Assembly (NCBI RefSeq): GCF_024464595.1
Contig: NZ_JANHAW010000005.1
Location: 58,539 to 122,538 of the forward strand
Direction of reading: 5' to 3'
DNA from: Halobellus litoreus
Lineage (GTDB): Archaea; Halobacteriota; Halobacteria; Halobacteriales; Haloferacaceae
DNA length: 64,000 nucleotides
Shown: piece by piece, positions 54,768-61,940 of the stretch
Position numbering within the stretch: position 1 is the stretch's first letter
How the letters are laid out: each line of letters opens with the position of its first letter
The notes under the pieces: generated by a model
Told to the model about the DNA's origin: nothing
The model's database searches: none
What the model saw: only the letters and a program-made list of their open reading frames with translations
Position numbers and translations under genes: made by a program

Positions 54768-55544
54768 ATGAGCAAATCCAACCCAGAAGCGACATCCAAC
54801 AGCACCGACACCGAGAACAGCAATGCCGGCCGGCAAGGTCGCCAGGTAGCGAAGCGTGCCTTCGCCGCCGAAATCAACGACGCTACCCACGTCTTCAAAC
54901 AGTCTGATGAGGAACGAGCCCCGAACTTCGCGCTGCTTCCGTCGGGCGAGGTCGCCAACCGATACTTCCTCGTCGGCACGATAACCGAAGTCAACGACGT
55001 CGGGAACGAGGACGAATACTTGCAGGCTCGCGTGGTCGACCCTACGGGCACTATGTTAGTCTACGCCGGGCAGTACCAGCCCCAGGCCGCTGCGCTCCTC
55101 TCCAGCCTCGAACCCCCGGCGTACGTCGCTGTGACCGCGAAGCCATCCGCGTTCGAGAGCGATGGCGAGACGTACGTCTCGCTCCGGCCCGAGACCACCA
55201 CCCGCGTCGATAATGAAACCCGTGATCAGTGGGTTTCCGAGACCATCGAATGTACCGAAGCCCGACTCGACGCCTTCCCCGATAGTGACAGCGAGTTCGC
55301 CGCGATGAGCCGCGAGCAGTACGGCGACAGTCTCGACCTCGATAACTATCGGGAGGCCGTCAACGACGCTCGCGAGGACCTCGGAATTGACATGGACCAC
55401 CGGTCGGACAGATCCAATAGTGAGACCACGACCGAGAACCAGAACGACGACGTCAGCATAGATGAAGACGGCGTCACCAAGGAAGCGACGGTTGAGGAGG
55501 CAGAAATCGCCGCTGCCGTCGCAAACGCCAGGTTCGAGGAGTAA
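54768..55544 (+). CDS. RPA-associated protein, copy 3
   Basis: The 258-residue product has the family segments AKRAFAAEINDATHVF, VANRYFLVGTITEVNDV, VVDPTGTMLVYAGQYQ and PPAYVAVTAKPSAF, then an acidic tail. It partners the RPA encoded just before it; here, unlike at 17926 and 42132, 70 bases separate the two. The 221 bases after it, up to the convergent TRAM gene, contain no recognised feature. Confidence 0.9.
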   Translation: MSKSNPEATSNSTDTENSNAGRQGRQVAKRAFAAEINDATHVFKQSDEERAPNFALLPSGEVANRYFLVGTITEVNDVGNEDEYLQARVVDPTGTMLVYAGQYQPQAAALLSSLEPPAYVAVTAKPSAFESDGETYVSLRPETTTRVDNETRDQWVSETIECTEARLDAFPDSDSEFAAMSREQYGDSLDLDNYREAVNDAREDLGIDMDHRSDRSNSETTTENQNDDVSIDEDGVTKEATVEEAEIAAAVANARFEE

Positions 55545-55765
55545 GCCCAAGTAGGAACACCTCCGTTCACTCCCGGCCACACTTTCTAACGTGGTCGCAC
55601 AACTCTCTCGGGAGGGCTTTCACCCCGCCCCACTCCGTCGTTCGTTCCTCCCCGCCGAAATCCACCTTCCCTGAGCTGTAAGTGCAGTTTGACTCTACGG
55701 ACAACCTATTCTTACAATAACTGCGAGTGTCTGTTCGTCCTCTTCTCGCACCGAAAATCGAGGAA

Positions 55766-56188
55766 TTACTCGTAGTAACTCAACCGTTCGACGACCTCGG
55801 CGAAAGCGACGTTTTGCCGTACATCGGTAATCTCAATTTTGACTCGCTCACTCTCTTTCGTATCCGGGACGATCACGACGAAACCACGTTCGACCCGAGT
55901 GATGCCATCACCCTGTTCGCCGATGTCCTCAATCTCGACTTCTCGAGTCTCACTTTCCTCAACTGGTGGTTCCTGTGGCTCACGCTGGGACTGTGATCCC
56001 GTTTCAGCCTGTTCGCTCTGTTCTGGCTCGCTCTGTGTCGGGGAAGACACGAGTGCGACGCGATATGTTTCTCCTTGCTGTAGATCACCCAGTTGTAGCT
56101 CGCGCTCTGGAACGTCGATCACGTACGACCCGTCCTGTTCCTCAATCGAAGCTGAAAACAGACATTGGAGTTCTTCAGAAATCTTCAT
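55766..56188 (-). CDS. TRAM-domain protein
   Basis: The 140-residue product has the N-terminal strand region of haloarchaeal TRAM proteins (SYVIDVPERELQLGDLQQGE), an acidic linker and a C-terminal TRAM domain (VEIEDIGEQGDGITRVERGF, VKIEITDVRQNVAFAEVVER). TRAM domains bind RNA; archaeal single-domain TRAM proteins act as RNA chaperones. The ATG at 56188 matches the usual start, while 56224 is an in-frame alternative. It converges with the RPA-associated gene. Confidence 0.9.
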   Translation of the reverse strand: MKISEELQCLFSASIEEQDGSYVIDVPERELQLGDLQQGETYRVALVSSPTQSEPEQSEQAETGSQSQREPQEPPVEESETREVEIEDIGEQGDGITRVERGFVVIVPDTKESERVKIEITDVRQNVAFAEVVERLSYYE

Positions 56189-56321
56189 TAGTCGGCCTCC
56201 TGGCAGCGTAATAGTGCAGAACACTTGACTCTGCTGTCGTGTCGTTGCTCAGAATTCACTCGGGACTCACGACATCGTCGCAGATGGGACACTCTGCCCA
56301 GATACCAGTCGTTCCGTTGTT

Positions 56322-56450
56322 TTACTCATATTCAACCAAGACGTGTGCAGCAGAAATGTTCTCACCACACTCCGGACATTGCCCGTGTTTCGGAGTATCG
56401 TAGGTTATCAGGAGAAGGAAGGGAGCGTGTGACAATTCCCCTCCAACTGG
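56322..56450 (-). pseudogene. Fragment of a small zinc-finger gene
   Basis: The minus strand reads LLLITYDTPKHGQCPECGEN and then ISAAHVLVEYE to a TAA at 56322-56324. That is a believable C-terminal zinc-finger half. Upstream the frame continues but loses protein-like character, so the gene is probably truncated by the facing remnant. Confidence 0.4.
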
Positions 56451-56508
56451 CTGTAGAGTTATGTTTCGGTGTAAGCTTTGTGTGGAATCGTACCTGAGAC
56501 GAGCGTAG

Positions 56509-56859
56509 TCGCAAAAAATCACTCGCAACCCGATCTCCGGTGATGAGCAGTATTTATGCGAACTCTGCGCCGAGAACTCCCTCTCTGTCGAACAAGTCGC
56601 CGAAAAGCGGATGAGCTGTGCGCAGAACACGGCACTCTCCTGGTTGAGACGGCATAGAATCGAACCCCGGTCTCACGACTACTCTGAGGCCCCGTGACGC
56701 AATCCGAATCTCCTGTACGAACTACACTGGGAGAAATCTCTCTCCGGAGAGGCAATCGGTGAACACCGCGGCTGCGGTGCGACCATCGTCGCGCGGTGGA
56801 TAGATCGGTTCGATATCGACGCGAGGCAAGCCGATAGTCAAAAAATTAGTGACGGCTAA
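56509..56859 (+). pseudogene. Broken gene with two helix-turn-helix repeats
   Basis: The frame reads YLCELCAENSLSVEQVAEKR, then a first HTH ending in ALSWLRRHRIEPRSHDY. It meets a TGA at 56696-56698 and continues at once with a second HTH-like repeat (LYELHWEKSLSGEAIGEH, GATIVARWIDRFDID) to a TAA at 56857-56859. No start is visible upstream. The layout recalls DNA-binding regions of haloarchaeal homing-type nucleases or small regulators. It is decayed. Confidence 0.55.
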
Positions 56860-56889
56860 GGGTACTGTGACAGAACTATTGACCCCCCC

Positions 56890-56917
56890 GTTTGTGCTCC
56901 CCTGAAATGGTGGAGGG
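56890..56917 (+). promoter_or_regulatory. C-run/G-run element 8
   Basis: GTTTGTGCTCCCCTGAAATG then GTGGAGGG, 12 bases before the ATG at 56929. The pairing is weaker than in elements 1-3, but the GTTTGT start is shared with elements 9, 10 and 12. Confidence 0.45.
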
Positions 56918-56928
56918 TTCAACACGAA

Positions 56929-57417
56929 ATGGCTACACTCCAGCTCAGCACCGCCTCGAACGCACCGACTATCGACCCCACTCAGGTCGATGAACTCCGC
57001 TAGTTTCTCGACGAATGGCTCATCGGCACGGGCTCATTCGACGACATCATGGTGAAGATTGCGGTTCCCGAACGCGATCCCGATACCGGCGAGGCAGACC
57101 CGCCGCACCTCACGCTCTACGGATATGCCTCGTTCTCCCCGACGCATCGGCCGACCGTTCGCGAGGCCGTCCTCGAGGGCCTCGACGACAATCTCGATGA
57201 AGACGAACGCGAGGTCGTCATCAACGACGAAACCGAGGAACTCCTTTGGGACTACGCCGGTGAGCACACCGAGGACTTCCTTCGCGAACTCTCGCCGTTC
57301 CTCACCGAGCCCTTTGTCATCCAGACCGTCGGCTACGAGAAATGTCGATTCCCCCACGTCGGCTACCAGTACCGCGTCGATCCCGATGGAAAAATTGACC
57401 ATATCCAGTTGGGATGA
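56929..57417 (+). pseudogene. Small plasmid gene interrupted by an in-frame TAG
   Basis: From ATG 56929 the frame reads 24 codons (ATLQLSTASNAPTIDP...VDELR), meets TAG at 57001-57003, and continues in frame without further interruption (FLDEWLIGTGSFDDIMVKIA) to a TGA at 57415-57417, 163 codons in all. The stretch between TAG and the next ATG (57049) is protein-like, so the natural start is 56929. A single C-to-T change from CAG (Gln) would create the stop. Translation could restart at 57049 to give 122 residues. I do not recognise the family. It is acidic and soluble. Confidence 0.7.
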
Positions 57418-57486
57418 GCAGTCGGCTCGAATCTTTCGCCACGACGCTCGCCGCAACTCGCCTCCATCTCCTATCCCCCATCCAGC

Positions 57487-58014
57487 ATGAGCTTCTACGC
57501 GCGAATCTCCGGCTACCTCCAGTACCGCACGCACGACCACCTTGACGCCGCCATCGAACGCCTCAGGCGAGGCGCTTGGCTCAACGACGACGAGCAGTGG
57601 CTCGTCCGAGGTCACCCCCGGGAGATCCGCACTGACGCTACCATCGACCACGATCGCAACCTCCTCGCAATTCCCGCTGGTGTGTACCAGAATCTCGGTC
57701 GAATCACCACCGAACTCTTCGCTGGGGCGACCGACGGTGTCGTAGTCACGTCCTCGAACGACGCGTGTTTCGACGCTTGGATCGAGACCCCGCTTCCCGA
57801 AGCCGCCAACGTTCCGCCTGGTGAGGGTGGTGATGTCTCTTCTATCCGTTGTATCGACCTCGAACACTTCGCCCGTACGCAGGGCCTCGGCGTCAACCAA
57901 TTCGGCGATCCTGGTCACTTCCAGTGGCAGTGGGATGTCCTCGATGCCTTCCACGACAAGCACGACCCAGACATCCTCGGGATTCTCGAATCCGCGCACG
58001 GGCCACCCGGATGA
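57487..58014 (+). CDS. Hypothetical 175-residue plasmid protein
   Basis: The product starts MSFYARISGYLQYRTHDHLD and continues with AAIERLRRGAWLNDDEQWLV, then a mixed strand-helix pattern without catalytic motif. It is soluble and less acidic than most products here. It lies between two stop-interrupted genes and is itself intact. Spacing (69 bases before, 15 after) suggests one transcript from 56929 to 58548. No family name can be given. Confidence 0.75.
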   Translation: MSFYARISGYLQYRTHDHLDAAIERLRRGAWLNDDEQWLVRGHPREIRTDATIDHDRNLLAIPAGVYQNLGRITTELFAGATDGVVVTSSNDACFDAWIETPLPEAANVPPGEGGDVSSIRCIDLEHFARTQGLGVNQFGDPGHFQWQWDVLDAFHDKHDPDILGILESAHGPPG

Positions 58015-58029
58015 CCAAGAGCCGAAACT

Positions 58030-58548
58030 ATGCAATCTCCCGAACCCATGACCCAGAACACTGACCCAGACGCAAATACAGACTCAAGTGCGAACAAAAC
58101 GAATACTGACATAGGCACTGCTCTCGATACGTTCGCTGATTTTCGCGATCAATTCGACGACGAGTGCGTTCTCCAGACGCTCTCGAAAGCCCACGATATC
58201 GACCGCGAGAACCCGCCGACTGTGTACTTCCTTGACGAGGACACCGGCCGTGTCTATCGTGTTCTCGAAGCCACGTGAGGCTCACCCGACTCGGGGTGGT
58301 TCGTCCTCGCCCTCGCCGGCACCCACGTTGACGATGGCTACGAACGCCAGTTGCGCGTCCACGACTCGGACACCCACCGTGTCCTGCTCGGCAACGATAT
58401 CGAGCACTATGCTCACCATGAGCCGACCCCCGCCGACGACGTCATCACTACTAGTGAGGGGATGTTCATCCTTCGGATGGACGAGCCACTAATCCCGATC
58501 GGTGAGCACCGCCAGACACGCTCCTCCGGGGATGACGTCGATGAGTGA
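58030..58548 (+). pseudogene. Small plasmid gene interrupted by an in-frame TGA
   Basis: The frame from ATG 58030 reads 82 codons ending VYFLDEDTGRVYRVLEAT, meets TGA at 58276-58278, and continues in the same frame (GSPDSGWFVLALAGTHVDDG, then YERQLRVHDSDTHRVLLGND) to TGA at 58546-58548, 173 codons in total. The downstream half has no start of its own until 58351, and its first 24 codons are clearly protein-like. A C-to-T change from CGA (Arg) would create the stop. The upstream 82-residue product could still be made. An alternative start is the ATG at 58048. Family unknown. Confidence 0.7.
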
Positions 58549-58621
58549 ACACGAACACAGCGAACTCGAAGGACCGTGAATCGTGCTCTTCGGTTGCTTA
58601 CGACCAGATTCCTCGCCTTCA

Positions 58622-58650
58622 GTTTGTCTTCCCCCGGAGGAACTGGGGGG
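58622..58650 (+). promoter_or_regulatory. C-run/G-run element 9
   Basis: GTTTGTCTTCCCCCGGAGGA then ACTGGGGGG, with CCCCC facing GGGGGG. It ends 19 bases before the TFB start at 58669. Confidence 0.6.
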
Positions 58651-58668
58651 TCTACGCCCCCGTTCCAT

Positions 58669-59856
58669 ATGTCTCAAGATGCCCTCGAGAACACTGACAC
58701 TACGACCCATAGTACCGGCTCGTCTTCCGCCGGGTCGGGGTCTCCCACTCCCGTCTCGACGCGCCTCAGGCAGAACCAGCAGCAGACTCAGTCATTTTCC
58801 AGCGAGACTGCCTCCGAAGACGAGCAGTCGAAAGCCACGGACTCGGAATCGACCGATGAAATACAGTGTCCTGAGTGCGCAACCGACGAGTACCTCGTCA
58901 TTGACGAGGAGGAAACCTACTGTGGGGAATGTGGCCTCGTACTCTTCCGTGATATCCTCGACCGGCGCCTTCGCTGGGTCGATACTGGGGACGGCCGTGA
59001 ACCCGAACGTGGCGGCGCTCCCACCACACATCGCCTCCATCATAAGGGGCTCCCGACGGAGATCGGATATAACAGTGACGGGTACGACCGCCCGCTGTCG
59101 CGTCAGACCAAACGGCGTTTCCGTCGACTCCGTAAGTGGGATAGTCGATCGAAAACCGGCTCGAGTCGCGACCGCTCGCTCCGCCTCGGCCTCGGCGAAA
59201 TCGCTCGCCTCGTCAGTGCGCTCGAACTCTCCGGCTCTATCCACGACTGCGCCGCTGACCTCTACCGCGAGGTTAGCGCAGAAGGGATGCTCGCCGGCAA
59301 CTCCGTCGAAGGTATGGCGAGTGCCTGTGTGTACGCTGCTTGCCGTCTCGAACGCCTGCCACGCACGCTCAAAGAGATTGGTGAAGTCGCTCGTGTCGAT
59401 ATTAAAGAAATCAATCAGGACTACAAGTGCCTAAATCAAGATCTTGAGCTCGCAACGCCTCCACCACTCCCGCAGGACTACATCCCACGACTCGCGAGTG
59501 CCGTTGATGCCTCCCCTCGTCTCGAACGCCGTGCCTACCAGCTCTCCAGATCGAACGCTGTGGGTGTCCTCGCGAACGGCCGGCAACCGAACGGCGTCGC
59601 CGTTGCCTGTCTCTATCACGCCTTCAAAGAGAGTGGGCAAAGCAACCTCCGACTTACCCAACAAACTCTTGCCGAGGAAGGCTACACGACCCCGACAACG
59701 ATTCGCAAGCTCTGGAGGGAGCTCCAAGGCCTTGCCGATGACGGAGAACTTCCCGATCCGGACGGCAACCTCGACCATTTCTCGTTACCCTGTGGAACGG
59801 TGGTAGGCGACGAGACGGATCGGATGACACCCCTATATCCTACGCAACAGTCCTAA
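58669..59856 (+). CDS. tfb: Transcription initiation factor TFB
   Basis: The 395-residue protein has an N-terminal zinc ribbon (CPECATDEYLVIDEEETY, then CGECGLVL), a B-finger-like stretch (DILDRRLRWVDTGDGREP), and two cyclin-like repeats (GEIARLVSALELS...ASACVYAACRL and RAYQLSRSNAVGVLANGRQP...AVACLYHAF). TFB recruits RNA polymerase to TATA boxes with TBP. Haloarchaea carry many TFBs with different promoter preferences, so a plasmid copy could redirect transcription to element genes. The first 60 residues are an unusual Ser/Gln-rich extension. The ATG at 58669 follows element 9; 58576 would start before it. Confidence 0.95.
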   Translation: MSQDALENTDTTTHSTGSSSAGSGSPTPVSTRLRQNQQQTQSFSSETASEDEQSKATDSESTDEIQCPECATDEYLVIDEEETYCGECGLVLFRDILDRRLRWVDTGDGREPERGGAPTTHRLHHKGLPTEIGYNSDGYDRPLSRQTKRRFRRLRKWDSRSKTGSSRDRSLRLGLGEIARLVSALELSGSIHDCAADLYREVSAEGMLAGNSVEGMASACVYAACRLERLPRTLKEIGEVARVDIKEINQDYKCLNQDLELATPPPLPQDYIPRLASAVDASPRLERRAYQLSRSNAVGVLANGRQPNGVAVACLYHAFKESGQSNLRLTQQTLAEEGYTTPTTIRKLWRELQGLADDGELPDPDGNLDHFSLPCGTVVGDETDRMTPLYPTQQS

Positions 59857-59884
59857 TCGAACCATCCGAATCGTTACGTAGGAC
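59837..59884. repeat. Spaced inverted repeat family, copy 3
   Basis: ATCCTACGCAAC at 59837-59848 and GTTACGTAGGAC at 59873-59884, 24 bases apart. The left arm overlaps the last codons of TFB (ending YPTQQS), so it could form a 3' hairpin in the TFB transcript. Confidence 0.8.
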
Positions 59885-59919
59885 CAACACTCGGGACGCG
59901 GAACCTGCGACCCCCGCTC

Positions 59920-59946
59920 GTTTGTCGCACCCCGAGACGGTGGGGG
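59920..59946 (+). promoter_or_regulatory. C-run/G-run element 10
   Basis: GTTTGTCGCACCCCGAGACG then GTGGGGG, ending 8 bases before the ATG at 59955, so the G-run is where a ribosome-binding site should be. Confidence 0.55.
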
Positions 59947-59954
59947 AACTCGAA

Positions 59955-60164
59955 ATGGGCTCACTCGCACGCCACCGTGCAGCGAATCGCTTCCAGACCG
60001 CACTCCAGCAGCGCCTTGACGCTGCCTCGAATCAGAGTGAAGTACAGCAAGCCTACGACGATGCACTCGAGGCGCTCATCAAAATCACTCTCGACGATGT
60101 CGAACTCGACCGCGTCGCCAGGGAGCTTTCGACCAACCCCGACGTTATCGACTTCCCCGAGTGA
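59955..60164 (+). CDS. Small helical protein, 69 residues
   Basis: The product is almost entirely helical (RHRAANRFQTALQQRLDAAS, EVQQAYDDALEALIKI) with an acidic end. No family was recognised. The start at 59955 lies just after C-run/G-run element 10; an in-frame ATG at 59922 would sit inside that element. The 182-base gap after it holds element 11 and the PCNA control region. Confidence 0.7.
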   Translation: MGSLARHRAANRFQTALQQRLDAASNQSEVQQAYDDALEALIKITLDDVELDRVARELSTNPDVIDFPE

Positions 60165-60188
60165 CCGAGATCGCGACCATCATGCTCG

Positions 60189-60220
60189 GTTTTGCCCACC
60201 CCACGGGGATGGGGGGAGGT
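60189..60220 (+). promoter_or_regulatory. C-run/G-run element 11
   Basis: GTTTTGCCCACCCCACGGGG then ATGGGGGGAGGT, followed 10 bases later by an ATG at 60231. The GGGGGGAGGT resembles a strong ribosome-binding site. Confidence 0.6.
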
Positions 60221-60230
60221 AGAAGAGTTC

Positions 60231-60350
60231 ATGACGGTTACCGTTCATAACGGTACTACCGTTATTATTACTATTATTGGTTCGATTTTCTCCCTTCGTG
60301 AGCAGCTCGATCACCGACAGTATCGCGACCACGACTCCACTCAAACATGA
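60231..60350 (+). CDS. Possible 39-codon leader ORF before PCNA
   Basis: An ATG behind a strong GGAGGT opens a frame (MTVTVHNGTTVIITIIG...) that ends with TGA overlapping the PCNA ATG by 4 bases, as in coupled operon genes. The sequence is partly dictated by the AT-rich promoter and operator repeats, so it may not be a real protein. Confidence 0.3.
   Translation: MTVTVHNGTTVIITIIGSIFSLREQLDHRQYRDHDSTQT
60234..60262. promoter_or_regulatory. Paired palindromes and AT-rich promoter of PCNA
   Basis: ACGGT-T-ACCGT at 60234-60244 is followed by ACGGT-ACT-ACCGT at 60250-60262, four half-sites in 29 bases. An AT-rich GTTATTATTACTATTATTGG begins at 60261 and is the likely TATA region for PCNA at 60347. 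The arrangement looks like an operator. Confidence 0.6.
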
Positions 60351-61363
60351 GTACCAACACCGAATCCGAAAGCGCGGACGCACAGCCAGCGACCACACCC
60401 GACGACGGATCCTCAGACGTAGAATCTGAGATGGACGTCGACGACGCGACCACCGCAGAAACCGCTGAAAATACCCAACCCAAAGGCGAGCCCGAACCAG
60501 ATCTGGAATCGGAACCAGATTCTGAACCGGAGCAAGAATCCAACACCGACGGTGAAGCCGACGAGGACGTCGAGGAAGACGCAGAAGAAGAGGCCGATGT
60601 CGGCACCGGACCGCCGAGCCAGTTCCAGGCCGCCATCATGGGCGGTGACATCAAGGAGTTCGTCGGTACGCTTCGCGCCATCGTCGACGAGGTGAAGTTC
60701 AATGTTGAGCCTGATGGCATTCAGGTCCGTGCGGTCGATCCCGCAAACGTCGCGATGGACGACGGTGTGCTGTCCGCAGGGGCTTTCGAGTCCTACGACG
60801 CCTCCGAGGGTGTTCTGGGCCTCAATCTCGAACGTCTCGAGGGGGTCCTAAAACTCGCGAAGAAGGATGATCTCGTCGAACTCTCGTTCGACACGAATAC
60901 GTTCAAACTCGTCATCTACATCGATGGCGTCGAGTTCACGATGGCGTGTATCGACCCCGACAGCATCAGGTCGGAACCCGAAATTCCGGACATGGATCTC
61001 CCCGCGTCGTTCACTGTCGATGAATCGCAGATCAGGCGGGGGGTGAAAGCAGCTGATATGGTCTCCGACCACATCCAAATCCGTTGTGACGAGACCGAGC
61101 AGGCCGTCTTCATCGAAGCCCAAGGCGACACCGACGACGTGTCCCTAGAACTTACGGAGGAGGAGTATACCGAGCTGACCGCCGTCGACGCGGAGGCGCT
61201 GTTTTCGCTTGACTACGTTAAGGACATCTCCCGGAAATTCCCGAAGAACGCTGCAATCAGCATCACCTTCGGGACGGACTTTCCAATGATGATCGAATAC
61301 GAGTTTGCAGACGGCGAGTGCGAGATTCTCTCGATGATTGCCCCCCGAATCCGGTCCAACTAA
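60347..61363 (+). CDS. pcna: PCNA sliding clamp with acidic N-terminal extension
   Basis: The 338-residue protein contains a full PCNA from about residue 87 (FQAAIMGGDIKEFVGTLRAI, VEPDGIQVRAVDPANVAM) through the subunit-interface regions to the C-terminal LSMIAPRIRSN. PCNA rings hold polymerases, ligase and nucleases on DNA. The usual archaeal clamp is near 247 residues; here about 86 acidic residues (repeated E/D/S/P) are added in front. The ATG at 60347 follows an operator-like promoter. The next gene starts at its stop codon (TAATG). Confidence 0.95.
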   Translation: MSTNTESESADAQPATTPDDGSSDVESEMDVDDATTAETAENTQPKGEPEPDLESEPDSEPEQESNTDGEADEDVEEDAEEEADVGTGPPSQFQAAIMGGDIKEFVGTLRAIVDEVKFNVEPDGIQVRAVDPANVAMDDGVLSAGAFESYDASEGVLGLNLERLEGVLKLAKKDDLVELSFDTNTFKLVIYIDGVEFTMACIDPDSIRSEPEIPDMDLPASFTVDESQIRRGVKAADMVSDHIQIRCDETEQAVFIEAQGDTDDVSLELTEEEYTELTAVDAEALFSLDYVKDISRKFPKNAAISITFGTDFPMMIEYEFADGECEILSMIAPRIRSN

Positions 61364-61611
61364 TGACTTCGCTAACCTCCCTCAGCGACGGCGATACCTA
61401 TGCAGATATACGGCTTGGCGAGACATTCATCGTTTCTGTCGATCGTTCCGAGGATGCACTCACTATCCGGGTATTCCACCCGGACGAACCGGAGACCGCC
61501 ATCGGCGAACACTGCCTCGATCTCAGTCCTGACGGAGCAAACGACGAGACCACCGTTGGGGCACATACCGGGACTGACCCGACCACGAACAGCGATTTGG
61601 CTCTTGGGTAG
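61363..61611 (+). CDS. Hypothetical 82-residue protein coupled to PCNA
   Basis: The ATG shares a base with the PCNA stop (TAATG), so translation is coupled. The product has a strand-rich half (TYADIRLGETFIVSVDRSED, LTIRVFHPDE) and a polar tail. Family not recognised. Coupling suggests it acts with the clamp or in the same process. Confidence 0.75.
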   Translation: MTSLTSLSDGDTYADIRLGETFIVSVDRSEDALTIRVFHPDEPETAIGEHCLDLSPDGANDETTVGAHTGTDPTTNSDLALG

Positions 61612-61622
61612 TTACTCGATCG

Positions 61623-61919
61623 ATGGCTCCTGGACGCTACGCGGCTCCTCTCTCGATTATCGATACGAGAACTGAAACCCAGCGGAAGTGTCCGTACTGT
61701 CGCTGGGAGACGAACTCACTCTATAGACTCGACAGCTGGCCAGACGACTACGCGGGCTGCGCGTCCTGCGTTCTCGAGGCACTTGCCGATGACGACGAGT
61801 ACCTCATCTACCATTCGTCTCCGACCAACCTAGAGCAATCACAACCGAGTCCCACACCATCGACCGAGGCACGACCCGCCTCGGACCCGTCGCAGTCCCA
61901 CCAATCCGCTGATGGATAA
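61623..61919 (+). CDS. Small zinc-finger protein
   Basis: The 98-residue product has two cysteine pairs, KCPYCRW and GCASCVLEAL, spaced 25 residues apart, enough for one zinc site. A polar Ser/Pro/Gln-rich tail follows. It lies 11 bases after the preceding gene and belongs to the PCNA transcript. DNA or protein binding is likely; the partner is unknown. Confidence 0.75.
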   Translation: MAPGRYAAPLSIIDTRTETQRKCPYCRWETNSLYRLDSWPDDYAGCASCVLEALADDDEYLIYHSSPTNLEQSQPSPTPSTEARPASDPSQSHQSADG

Positions 61920-61940
61920 CCCACCTTCAGACTTAATCTC

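Noticed and set aside
57001..58278. Pyrrolysine (TAG) or selenocysteine (TGA) recoding at the in-frame stops
   Set aside because: TAG and TGA both end many intact genes in the window, haloarchaea are not known to use either system, and no recoding element or supporting gene was seen. Simple C-to-T lesions explain both.
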